A DNA stretch of 6,807 nucleotides. It comes from Bordetella parapertussis. Lineage in GTDB: Bacteria > Cyanobacteriota > Cyanobacteriia > PCC-6307 > Cyanobiaceae. The notes beneath the pieces were generated by a model that saw only the letters and a program-made list of their open reading frames with translations, did not search any database and had not been told where the DNA came from. The stretch lies in assembly GCA_943324725.2 (NCBI GenBank), contig CALPMR020000165.1:1-6807 (forward strand). Reading direction: 5' to 3'. Position 1 is the first letter of the stretch; each line of letters opens with the position of its first letter. A program made the position numbers and the translations under genes. Positions 1 to 6,299 of this stretch are shown one piece after another.

Positions 1-1
1 C

Positions 2-2818
2 ACCCCCACCGAACTGGCCGACGAGAACCATGTCGACACCGAAGGGATCGTGCAACTGATCCAGGAGATGGATCTGGCCGACGGCATCGCCGCCGCCCGG
101 GCCTTCTCCCTGTACTTCCAGCTGGTCAACATCCTCGAGCAGCACATCGAGGAGGACAGCTACCTCGAAAGCCTCAAGACGGCGACGGTCACCGCCAAGA
201 GCGATCCGTTCCTGCCGCGGCTGGCCAGCCAGAGCGAACCGGCCACCTTCCGCCAGCTGTTCGAACGCCTGCGGGCCCTGGGCGTGCCCCCGGCCCAGCT
301 GGAGAATCTGCTGCGGGAGCTGGACATCCGCCTGGTGTTCACCGCCCATCCCACCGAGATCGTGCGCCACACCGTGCGCCACAAGCAACGGCGGGTGGCG
401 GCCCTGATCCAGAAGCTGCAACTCAGTCCGGCGGTCAACCCGGACGAGCGCCAACACCTGCGCCAGCAGCTGGAGGAGGAAATCCGGCTGTGGTGGCGCA
501 CCGATGAATTGCACCAGTTCAAGCCCTCGGTGCTCAACGAGGTGGACTACGCCCTGCATTACTTCCAGCAGGTGCTGTTCAATGCCATGCCCCAGCTGCG
601 GCAGCGCCTGCGCACCGCCCTGGCCAGCAGCTATCCCGATGTGGTGCCCCCTCGGGATTCCTTCTGCACCTTCGGCTCCTGGGTGGGCTCCGACCGGGAC
701 GGCAACCCTTCGGTGACGCCTGAAATCACCTGGCGAACCGCCTGTTATCAGCGCCAGCTGATGCTGAAGCGCTATCTCCATGCCGTCGGGGAGCTGCGCG
801 ATCAACTCAGCATCTCGATGCAGTGGAGCCCGCCCAGCAAGGCCCTGCTCGAATCCCTGGAGATGGATCGGCTGCGCTTCCCGGAAATCTACGAAGAACG
901 GGCCACCAGCTATCGCAAGGAGCCCTATCGGCTCAAGCTCAGTTATATCCTCGAGCGCCTGCATCTGAGTCAGCGGCGCAACGACCAACTGGCGGAGGCG
1001 GGCTGGGAGTTTCCTGGCGACAGCCCACCGTCCTCCGTCATCGACACCCCCTTCGGCCTGCCTTCCGGCGGCGTGGGGCTGCAGGATCTGCACTACAGCT
1101 CGGTGGACGAGTTCCGCAACGACCTGGAGCTGCTCAAGGAGAGCCTCGACGCCACGGGGCTCAAGTGCGAATCCCTGCGGGACCTGCTCACCCAGGTGCA
1201 CATCTTCGGCTTCTGGCTGGCCAGCCTCGACATCCGCCAGGAGAGCACCCGCCACAGCGATGCCATCGACGAACTCAGCCGCTATCTGCAGCTGCCGATC
1301 GCCTACGGCGCCATGGACGAAGAACAGCGGGTGACCTGGCTGCTGGCCGAACTTCAGACCCGCCGGCCCCTGCTGCCGCCGGCGGCCCGCTGGACCGCCG
1401 CCACCGCCGAGACCTTCGCGGTGTTCCGCATGCTGCATCGGCTGCAGCAGGAATTCGGCCCCCGCATCTGCCGCACCTATGTGATCTCGATGAGTCACAC
1501 GGTGTCGGATCTGCTGGAAGTGCTGCTGCTGGCCAAGGAAGTCGGCCTGATCGACCCTTTGGCCCAGCGCTCCGAGCTGCTGGTGATCCCCCTGTTTGAA
1601 ACCGTCGAAGATCTTCAGCGCGCCCCTGCCGTGATGGGACGGCTGTTCGCCGACCCCTTCTACCGGGAGCTGCTCACCAGCAACACCGACAGCGGCCAGC
1701 CGCTGCAGGAGGTGATGCTCGGTTATTCCGACAGCAACAAGGATTCGGGATTTCTGTCGAGCAACTGGGAGATTCACCGCGCCCAGATCGCCCTGCAGCG
1801 GCTCGCCGATGAGCACGCCGTGGCCCTGCGCCTGTTCCATGGCCGTGGCGGCTCGGTGGGGCGCGGCGGCGGCCCCGCCTATCAGGCGATCCTGGCCCAG
1901 CCCAGCGGCACCCTCAAGGGCCGCATCAAGATCACCGAGCAGGGCGAAGTGCTGGCCTCCAAGTACTCCCTGCCGGAGCTGGCTCTCTACAACCTCGAAA
2001 CCGTGTCCACGGCCGTGTTGCAGAACAGCATGGTCACCCTGCCGGTCGATGACACCCCCAGCTGGAATCAGCTGATGGAGCGGCTGGCCGCCCGCTCCCG
2101 CGACCACTACCGCGCCCTGGTGCACGACAACCCCGACCTGGTGGCCTTCTTCGAGCAGGTCACCCCGATCGAGGAGATCAGCAAGCTGCAGATCTCCAGC
2201 CGGCCAGCCCGCCGCAAGAGCGGCACCCGCGATCTCTCCAGCCTGCGGGCCATCCCCTGGGTGTTCGGCTGGACCCAGAGTCGCTTTCTGCTACCGAGCT
2301 GGTACGGCGTCGGCGCCGCCCTGCAGGCCGAACTGGAACAGGATGCGGACCAGATGGAACTGCTGCAACTGCTGTATCAGCGCTGGCCATTCTTCCGCAT
2401 GCTGATCTCCAAGGTGGAGATGACCCTCTCCAAAGTGGATCTGGATCTGGCGGGGCACTACGTGCGCTCCCTCGGCCGCGAAGCCAACCGCGAAGCCTTT
2501 GCGGCGATCCTGGCCTCGATCACCGCCGAGTTCACCCTCACCCGGGATCTGGTGCTGGCGATCAGCGGCCACCAGCGACTGCTCGATGGCGATCCGGCCC
2601 TGCAGCTCTCGGTGGAGCTGCGCAACCGCACGATCATTCCCCTGGGCTATCTGCAGGTGGCGTTGCTGCGCCTGCTGCGCGACCAGAACCGCCAGCCGCC
2701 GATGAGCGAGGGGGCCGGCAAGGCCAGCGATGGCCGCACCTACAGCCGCAGCGACCTGCTCCAGGGCGCCCTGCTGACGATCAACGGCATCGCCGCCGGC
2801 ATGCGCAACACCGGCTGA
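2..2818 (+). CDS. ppc: Phosphoenolpyruvate carboxylase, 5'-truncated by window
   Basis: Cytosolic enzyme that carboxylates phosphoenolpyruvate with bicarbonate to oxaloacetate, feeding the incomplete TCA cycle and aspartate-family amino acids. The frame is open to the left edge, so 938 codons are present and the start lies outside; a GTG at 50 is internal. Seen catalytic elements: VFTAHPTE with the key His at 347-349; [15 protein letters not shown] near 673-717; DIRQEST near 1229; YSDSNKDSG with Lys at 1739-1741; [13 protein letters not shown] with Arg at 1844-1846 and 1862-1864; SRPARRK and [14 protein letters not shown] near 2201-2284. Residues matching the E. coli aspartate-inhibitor site (Arg587, Lys773, Arg832, Asn881) are at 1862, 2432, 2621 and 2807, and the protein ends in the usual NTG, so feedback inhibition is plausible (inference). 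Any N-terminal regulatory site cannot be judged because that end is missing. Followed after 37 bp by the GNAT-like gene on the same strand. Confidence 0.97.
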   Translation, partial: TPTELADENHVDTEGIVQLIQEMDLADGIAAARAFSLYFQLVNILEQHIEEDSYLESLKTATVTAKSDPFLPRLASQSEPATFRQLFERLRALGVPPAQLENLLRELDIRLVFTAHPTEIVRHTVRHKQRRVAALIQKLQLSPAVNPDERQHLRQQLEEEIRLWWRTDELHQFKPSVLNEVDYALHYFQQVLFNAMPQLRQRLRTALASSYPDVVPPRDSFCTFGSWVGSDRDGNPSVTPEITWRTACYQRQLMLKRYLHAVGELRDQLSISMQWSPPSKALLESLEMDRLRFPEIYEERATSYRKEPYRLKLSYILERLHLSQRRNDQLAEAGWEFPGDSPPSSVIDTPFGLPSGGVGLQDLHYSSVDEFRNDLELLKESLDATGLKCESLRDLLTQVHIFGFWLASLDIRQESTRHSDAIDELSRYLQLPIAYGAMDEEQRVTWLLAELQTRRPLLPPAARWTAATAETFAVFRMLHRLQQEFGPRICRTYVISMSHTVSDLLEVLLLAKEVGLIDPLAQRSELLVIPLFETVEDLQRAPAVMGRLFADPFYRELLTSNTDSGQPLQEVMLGYSDSNKDSGFLSSNWEIHRAQIALQRLADEHAVALRLFHGRGGSVGRGGGPAYQAILAQPSGTLKGRIKITEQGEVLASKYSLPELALYNLETVSTAVLQNSMVTLPVDDTPSWNQLMERLAARSRDHYRALVHDNPDLVAFFEQVTPIEEISKLQISSRPARRKSGTRDLSSLRAIPWVFGWTQSRFLLPSWYGVGAALQAELEQDADQMELLQLLYQRWPFFRMLISKVEMTLSKVDLDLAGHYVRSLGREANREAFAAILASITAEFTLTRDLVLAISGHQRLLDGDPALQLSVELRNRTIIPLGYLQVALLRLLRDQNRQPPMSEGAGKASDGRTYSRSDLLQGALLTINGIAAGMRNTG

Positions 2819-2855
2819 GCTCCTCCAACTTTCCCCCGGCCCGAGCCTTTCCCTG

Positions 2856-3326
2856 GTGATCCCCTTCCGCAGCCAACCACCCCAGCCCCACCTGCGACAG
2901 GGTTATCAGTTGCTCCAACAGCCAACCTGGGATGCCGAGGAGTTGGACGAGCTGCTGCTGCAGTGTGGCGACAGGCCCCGGGGCGCCGGGCGCTGGGAGC
3001 TGGTGCTGCAACGCAGCGCCTGGTACCTCGCTGTTCGCAACGATCAGGACAAGCTCGTGGGCTTCATCCGGGCCACCAGCGACCAGGCCCTGAACGCCAA
3101 TCTCTGGGATCTGCTGGCTGATCCAGGCGACCCGTCCCGCGACGAGGTGATCCAGGCCCTGGTGCAGGCAGCCCTGAGCCGGCTGCGGCGGGAAATGGGG
3201 GGCTGCAGTGTCTCCCTGGCCGCCCCACCGGAGGCGCTGCGCGCCGTCACCAAGGCCGGCTTTGTGGTCGATCCGGGCGGCATCCGGGCGATGGGACTGA
3301 ACCTGACGGAGCCCGACCAGGCCTAA
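2856..3326 (+). CDS. GNAT-like acetyltransferase-fold protein
   Basis: A 156-residue protein with no signal peptide or membrane segment. Residues about 63-86 (strand LVGFIRATSD, then NANLWDLLADP) resemble the central strands of GNAT N-acetyltransferases, where an LxGF.R..SD...NA.L.D....P pattern is common. The later part (an Arg-rich helix, a CSVSLAAPPEAL strand-helix, then GFVVDPGGIRAMGL) fits the GNAT C-terminal half. The acetyl-CoA loop Q/R-x-x-G-x-G/A that should follow ADP is absent: it is replaced by GDPSRDEVIQALVQAAL. Activity is therefore uncertain and no substrate can be named. The GTG at 2856 has no clear Shine-Dalgarno; the frame is open upstream into ppc but offers no better start nearby. 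The 37-bp spacing suggests co-transcription with ppc. Base composition matches the neighbouring genes. Reality of the gene is fairly sure; the family assignment is moderate. Confidence 0.72.
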   Translation: MIPFRSQPPQPHLRQGYQLLQQPTWDAEELDELLLQCGDRPRGAGRWELVLQRSAWYLAVRNDQDKLVGFIRATSDQALNANLWDLLADPGDPSRDEVIQALVQAALSRLRREMGGCSVSLAAPPEALRAVTKAGFVVDPGGIRAMGLNLTEPDQA

Positions 3327-3338
3327 AAGCGTGTTACC

Positions 3339-3407
3339 CATCGGCCATTCCGAGCAAAACGAACCAACCCCCTCGATGCGAATGCCCAATGCGGTCTCAG
3401 AAAAGTC
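3339..3407 (+). repeat. Diverged interspersed repeat, copy A
   Basis: Begins 12 bp after the GNAT-like stop. It shares two conserved blocks with copy B in the same order and orientation: CATCGGCC(A/G)TTCCGAGC (16 of 17 identical, here 3339-3355) and ATGCGAA(T/C)GCCCA(A/T)TGC (15 of 17, here 3376-3392), separated by 20 bp here and 22 bp in B. The segment 3376-3407 matches copy C at 24 of 32 positions, including GCCCA and TCTCAG. No known repeat family recognised. Confidence 0.6.
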
Positions 3408-3506
3408 GCAATGGCAATCTCGCTTCAGTAATGCCAATTGATCGAAAGCGATTGCAGCACATATGATTTCGGCGAATCCAACGCGCCAAAACCGATTCAC
3501 TCCTAC

Positions 3507-3539
3507 CTTGGTTCGATTCCAGCCCGAGTTCTTTTTTTT
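3507..3539 (+). terminator. Candidate intrinsic terminator with T8 tract
   Basis: CTTGG (3507-3511) can pair with CCGAG (3524-3528), giving five pairs including one G-U around a 12-nt loop, followed directly by TTC and eight T (3532-3539). It lies about 180 bp after the GNAT-like stop and could end a ppc-GNAT transcript. The stem is weak and the loop large. The loop also reads like a tRNA T-arm (GGTTCGATTCC), so the same bases have a second possible reading as a tRNA 3'-end remnant. Confidence 0.35.
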
Positions 3540-3597
3540 GTAGCTGAAAAGACTTCGATTTCCATACGGCGATCTATAGGCAACAGGCTCCTGGAGC

Positions 3598-3660
3598 GCT
3601 CGGAACGAAAAGGCCCAACTCGCTCCCCATGCCAAAGCCCAGCACGATCTCAGCAAGGTC
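3598..3660 (+). repeat. Diverged interspersed repeat, copy C
   Basis: The right part, 3629-3660, aligns without gaps to copy A 3376-3407 with 24 of 32 identical bases (shared ATGC, GCCCA, TCTCAG, GTC). The left part holds GCTCGGAACG (3598-3607), which is the exact reverse complement of CGTTCCGAGC in copy B (4102-4111), so one block appears inverted relative to the other copies. The flank at 3657-3669 (GGTCTTCCCAGCA) recurs with one change at 4066-4078, just before copy B. This is the most diverged copy. Confidence 0.5.
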
Positions 3661-4094
3661 TTCCCAGCATCCCGGTCCCAGACATGCCTGGAATCCGAAT
3701 TGGCCTCGAAGCGTCCGAACACTTCAGTTCGATCGCGCCTCAATCAAGCGCCTGAGCTGACGACACCTTCCGAGCAGTGGCGGCAGATGCGATCCGAGCC
3801 GTTCGGCCAGAGCAGATTCACATAGCCAACATTTCAAGATGACACTGACTTGAATAGTTCACTAGGCGAAAATCTTGGATCAGGCCTTCCCCGAGAATCA
3901 CTCACAACAGCCACATCACAGCCTTAACGACACCGATTTCACAGGCAAAAGTCCTCGACTCAGCCAGCAGATGCGACGACGAAGAAATATCTTCAATTCT
4001 CTGCATCGCCCCAGATCAACATCAATTCAGGCCAGTGCGCTGGCGATGGCCCTGCCCAACCGCCTGGTCATCCCAGCAGTAGCGGCCTGTGGCA

Positions 4095-4166
4095 CATCGG
4101 CCGTTCCGAGCTCCACACGACCCCACGCACTCCATGCGAACGCCCATTGCAATTTCGAGCAGGTTT
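4095..4166 (+). repeat. Diverged interspersed repeat, copy B
   Basis: Conserved blocks at 4095-4111 and 4134-4150 match copy A at 16 of 17 and 15 of 17 positions, in the same order and orientation about 756 bp away. After the second block the copies drift but keep weak similarity (a TTTCAGCAA stretch here against TCTCAGAAAA in copy A). No terminal inverted repeats or target duplication are visible. Confidence 0.6.
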
Positions 4167-4305
4167 CAGCAACGTCCTCGCTACATGAACCGCTCAACGC
4201 TCAAGATCAATCTGCGCACCGACAAGTAGCCCAGTGGACACGTCAAAAACAATCTGCAAGCAGCTCAGATTGCTGGCAGCCGTGATCACATTTCCAACAA
4301 TGTCA

Positions 4306-4330
4306 TCTTCACCGTTCCGGCGGCAGAAGA
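4306..4330 (-). terminator. Hairpin downstream of tRNA-Arg, weak terminator candidate
   Basis: Read on the minus strand, TCTTC pairs with GAAGA at the two ends of this 25-nt segment and an inner CCG pairs with CGG around a CCGGAA loop, with a small internal asymmetry. It begins 8 bp past the tRNA 3' end, so it could stop tRNA transcription or mark a processing point. No run of U follows on the minus strand, which argues against a strong intrinsic terminator. Confidence 0.28.
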
Positions 4331-4338
4331 ACCATCAA

Positions 4339-4412
4339 CGAGCATGGAGGGACTCGAACCCCCGACATTCAGAACCGGAATCTGACGCTCTATCCAACTG
4401 AGCTACATGCCC
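4339..4412 (-). tRNA. tRNA-Arg (anticodon CCG)
   Basis: A complete 74-nt cloverleaf on the minus strand. The acceptor GGGCATG (4412-4406) pairs with CATGCTC (4346-4340), with one G-U, and a G discriminator at 4339. The D arm is GCTC-AGTTGGATA-GAGC. The anticodon arm is TCAGA-TTCCGGT-TCTGA, with anticodon CCG read from 4378-4376, which decodes CGG. The variable loop is ATGTC. The T arm is GGGGG-TTCGAGT-CCCTC, with one G-U. The layout matches E. coli tRNA-Arg(CCG) arm for arm. CCA is not encoded and must be added after transcription. The gene is divergent from recF, 71 bp away. Its 3' end faces the low-GC region. Confidence 0.97.
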
Positions 4413-4444
4413 AACACCAGGGAAGCCAGGGAGTCAATCGCGCC

Positions 4445-4460
4445 GGGTGAAGACTCACCC
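4445..4460. promoter_or_regulatory. Perfect 6-bp inverted repeat between tRNA-Arg and recF
   Basis: GGGTGA (4445-4450) and TCACCC (4455-4460) form a perfect 6-bp dyad around AGAC, in the 71-bp gap between the divergent tRNA-Arg and recF and ending 23 bp before the recF ATG. There is no T tract on either side, so it is not an intrinsic terminator. It could be a protein-binding dyad or a hairpin in the recF leader. No regulator can be named. Confidence 0.3.
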
Positions 4461-4483
4461 ATGCGACGGCGACGCCTGCGGCC

Positions 4484-5644
4484 ATGCCTGTCAGCGGTAC
4501 CTTAGCCGCTGATCGCCCCAGACCCATCCGGCTGCACCGCCTGGAGTTGCTGCACTTCCGCAATCTTGCCGGTCTGCAGCTGACCCTGGAAGCCCCCAGG
4601 CTGCTGGTGATCGGCGCCAACGGAGCCGGCAAATCGAATCTGCTGGAGGCGGTGGAGCTGCTCACCAGCCTGCGCTCGCATCGCTGCGCCAGCGATCGGG
4701 ATCTGATCAGTCACGGTCAGCCCTCCAGCCGGCTGCGGGCGATCACCGGTGAGGGCGACAGCCTGGAGCTGAGGCTGCGCAGCCGGGGTGGTCGCCAGGC
4801 CCTGCGCAACGACAAGTTGCTGGAGCGCCAACTCGACCTGATCGGTCCGCTGCGCTGCGTCGGCTTCAGCGCCCTGGACCTGGAGCTGGTGCGCGGCGAA
4901 CCCGCCCTGCGCCGCCAGTGGCTGGACCGGGTGGTGCTGCAACTGGAGCCCGTTTATGGCGCCCTGCTCAGCCGCTATGGCCGGCTGCTGCGCCAACGCA
5001 GTCAGCTGCTGCGCCGCGGCCTGGGCCTGGCGGATCGGGCCGCCCTGCTCGATGTCTTCGACCAGCAGATGGCCCTGATCGGCACCCGCCTGCACCGCCG
5101 CCGCTGGCGGGCCCTGCGGCGGCTGGAACCGCTGGCGACCGCCTGGCAACAGCGCATCGGCGGCGCCGCCGAGCCCCTGGCCCTGGCCTACCGCAGCGGC
5201 ACCGAGCTGGCCAGCGACGCCCTGGACGGCGATCAGGAGGAGTGCTGGCGGGCAGCCCTGGAGCACCAGCTGCTGCTGCAGCGACCCCAGGAGGAGCGGC
5301 TGGGTCAGTGCCTGGTGGGGCCCCATCGCGATGACGTCGCCCTGCTGCTGGCCGGCCAACCGGCACGCCGCTATGGCTCGGCCGGCCAGCAGCGCACCCT
5401 GGTGCTGGCCCTGAAATTGGCCGAACTGGAGCTGGTGGGCCAGATCGTCGGGCAGCCGCCGCTGTTGCTGCTCGACGACGTGCTGGCCGAACTCGATCCC
5501 CAGCGCCAGCAACTGCTGCTGGAGGCCGTGGGTGAGGGCCATCAATGCCTGGTCAGCGCCACCCATCTGGAATCCTTCAGCGGCGGCTGGCGCTCCGCCT
5601 CCCAGGTGGTTCACATGCGCGCCGGCAACCTCTGTGCTCAATGA
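4484..5644 (+). CDS. recF: DNA replication and repair protein RecF
   Basis: An SMC-like ABC ATPase that, with RecO and RecR, directs RecA loading onto gapped DNA at stalled forks. The protein has 386 residues, slightly longer than the usual 355-375. Seen: Walker A GANGAGKS at residues 44-51 (Lys50) after the typical [13 protein letters not shown] opening; GPHRDD at 279-284; ABC signature SAGQQRT at 299-305; Walker B and D-loop [12 protein letters not shown] at 327-338; the SATHLE switch region at 358-363. The Arg/Leu-rich middle (about 140-275) is the lobe II coiled-coil region. ATG 4484 is the only ATG/GTG start before the conserved core; it adds about 15 residues before the first strand and has no clear Shine-Dalgarno. 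As usual in cyanobacteria, recF is not next to dnaA/dnaN. speD follows on the same strand after 45-75 bp, so the two may share a transcript. Confidence 0.96.
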   Translation: MPVSGTLAADRPRPIRLHRLELLHFRNLAGLQLTLEAPRLLVIGANGAGKSNLLEAVELLTSLRSHRCASDRDLISHGQPSSRLRAITGEGDSLELRLRSRGGRQALRNDKLLERQLDLIGPLRCVGFSALDLELVRGEPALRRQWLDRVVLQLEPVYGALLSRYGRLLRQRSQLLRRGLGLADRAALLDVFDQQMALIGTRLHRRRWRALRRLEPLATAWQQRIGGAAEPLALAYRSGTELASDALDGDQEECWRAALEHQLLLQRPQEERLGQCLVGPHRDDVALLLAGQPARRYGSAGQQRTLVLALKLAELELVGQIVGQPPLLLLDDVLAELDPQRQQLLLEAVGEGHQCLVSATHLESFSGGWRSASQVVHMRAGNLCAQ

Positions 5645-5719
5645 GCGACAGGATCTGACATCACACAACTGCCATGCCGCCCGAGACGTATGGTTGGCTC
5701 TCCGTTGCCTGGACCCCTG

Positions 5720-6226
5720 ATGAACCAGAGCCTGCCCTGCCTCCACCCCAATCCGGGATGGAACCGAGCCGCCTACCAGCCTCTCCCCACCCAAGCCCAG
5801 GGCACCCCCGAGACTCCCTCCAGCCCCAACGTCACCGACGCGGTTGGGAAACACTGCATCCTCGAGCTCTACGACTGCGACAGTTCGCGACTCGACGACG
5901 AAGCTTTTCTCAGGGACACCATCACGACAGCAGCAAAGCGTGCTGGTGCCACCCTGCTCAACCTGATCACCCACCGCTTCGAGCCCCAGGGCGTCACCGG
6001 ACTCGCCCTTCTGGCCGAGTCTCACATCTCGATCCACACCTGGCCGGAATCCGGCTATGCGGCGGTCGATGTGTTCACCTGCGGCGATCACACCATGCCC
6101 GAACGGGCCTGCCAGGTGCTCTGCGAGGAGCTCAATGCCGGGCGCCACAAGCTCACCAGCTTCCGGCGCGAAACACCGGTCACGATCGAAGGCAGTGAGC
6201 GCGATCCCGTGCTCAGTCCCGCCTGA
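5720..6226 (+). CDS. speD: S-adenosylmethionine decarboxylase proenzyme
   Basis: Pyruvoyl enzyme that decarboxylates S-adenosylmethionine to the aminopropyl donor for spermidine-type polyamines. The proenzyme cleaves itself between Glu and Ser in [14 protein letters not shown]; the Ser (codon 6020-6022) becomes the pyruvoyl group, giving beta and alpha chains. Spacing matches the short bacterial class typified by Thermotoga maritima (Ser63, His68, Cys83): here His is at Ser+5 and the Cys of TCGD at Ser+20, both present. The core begins at [12 protein letters not shown] (from 5846). I chose the ATG at 5720 because [10 protein letters not shown] looks like a natural N-terminus; an in-frame ATG at 5690 would add 10 residues. 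Neither start has a clear Shine-Dalgarno. From 5720 the protein has 168 residues, against about 120-130 for the class, mostly because of a Pro-rich N-terminal extension of about 40 residues. A strong terminator follows. Confidence 0.94.
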   Translation: MNQSLPCLHPNPGWNRAAYQPLPTQAQGTPETPSSPNVTDAVGKHCILELYDCDSSRLDDEAFLRDTITTAAKRAGATLLNLITHRFEPQGVTGLALLAESHISIHTWPESGYAAVDVFTCGDHTMPERACQVLCEELNAGRHKLTSFRRETPVTIEGSERDPVLSPA

Positions 6227-6265
6227 TCCGCCGCCGGAGCCCCCGTCAACCTGCACCATCCCAGC

Positions 6266-6299
6266 AGCGGCAAGCCTGATCAGGCCTGCCGCTTCTTTT
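6266..6299 (+). terminator. Intrinsic terminator of speD
   Basis: AGCGGCA (6266-6272) pairs perfectly with TGCCGCT (6287-6293). Inside, after a single A/C mismatch, the 12-bp palindrome GCCTGATCAGGC (6274-6285) extends the stem by at least four pairs around GATC. The tail on the plus strand is TTCTTTT (6293-6299). This begins 40 bp after the speD stop. The minus-strand side has no T tract, so it acts for speD rather than larE, even though it overlaps the larE 3' end. Confidence 0.85.

Larger units (their letters stand above)
3327..4338. other. Low-GC gene-free region beside tRNA-Arg
   Basis: About 1.0 kb with no protein-coding gene I can support. Three 60-base rows counted by hand (from 3421, 3481 and 3841) hold 45-48% GC, against about 77% in a row inside recF (from 4981). 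Open frames here (plus strand 3438-3755 and 3875-4285; the minus-strand frame through 3327-3743) start with TTG or run in from antisense of a real gene, show no recognisable domain, and lack the GC-rich third positions of the flanking genes. The stretch contains three diverged repeat copies, one candidate terminator with a T8 tract, and a hairpin near its right end. It abuts the 3' end of tRNA-Arg, a typical side for element integration, but no integrase or duplicated tRNA end was found. It may be a decayed insertion or an unusually long spacer. Confidence 0.7.

Noticed and set aside
823..1599. A 258-codon plus-strand frame inside ppc.
   Set aside because: It is an Arg/Ala/Pro-rich out-of-frame reading of the ppc sequence, which is fully explained by the main frame.
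2781..3743. A 320-codon minus-strand frame crossing the GNAT-like gene and the low-GC region.
   Set aside because: Half is antisense of the GNAT-like gene and the remainder has no recognisable domain; no start signal supports it. Only the short repeat-derived peptide was kept, as a weak finding.
3981..3994. GAAGA-AATA-TCTTC, a perfect 5-bp hairpin in the low-GC region.
   Set aside because: The stem is short and AT-rich, with no T tract or gene nearby; it is expected by chance in 1 kb.
3438..4285. Two plus-strand frames (3438-3755 and 3875-4285) in the gene-free region.
   Set aside because: Both begin with TTG without a ribosome site, have compositions unlike neighbouring genes and match no family I recognise; lengths of 105 and 136 codons can occur by chance in this composition.
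3327..4338. A search for a second copy of the tRNA-Arg 3' end (attachment-site duplication).
   Set aside because: No stretch matching the T arm and acceptor of this tRNA was seen; the T-arm-like segment near 3510 differs in its flanks.
4432..4437. A TTGACT box on the minus strand upstream of tRNA-Arg, resembling a -35 element.
   Set aside because: A -10 element at 16-18 bp spacing would fall at the first bases of the tRNA, and no TATAAT-like hexamer is there.
4461..4505. An ATG upstream of recF opening a 14-codon Arg-rich mini-frame that overlaps the recF start.
   Set aside because: It is too short and has no ribosome site; a leader-peptide role cannot be supported.
4502..6259. A 585-codon open frame on the minus strand opposite recF and speD.
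   Set aside because: It is a GC-rich antisense shadow of two well-supported genes; its translation is low-complexity Gln/Gly/Ala with no domain.
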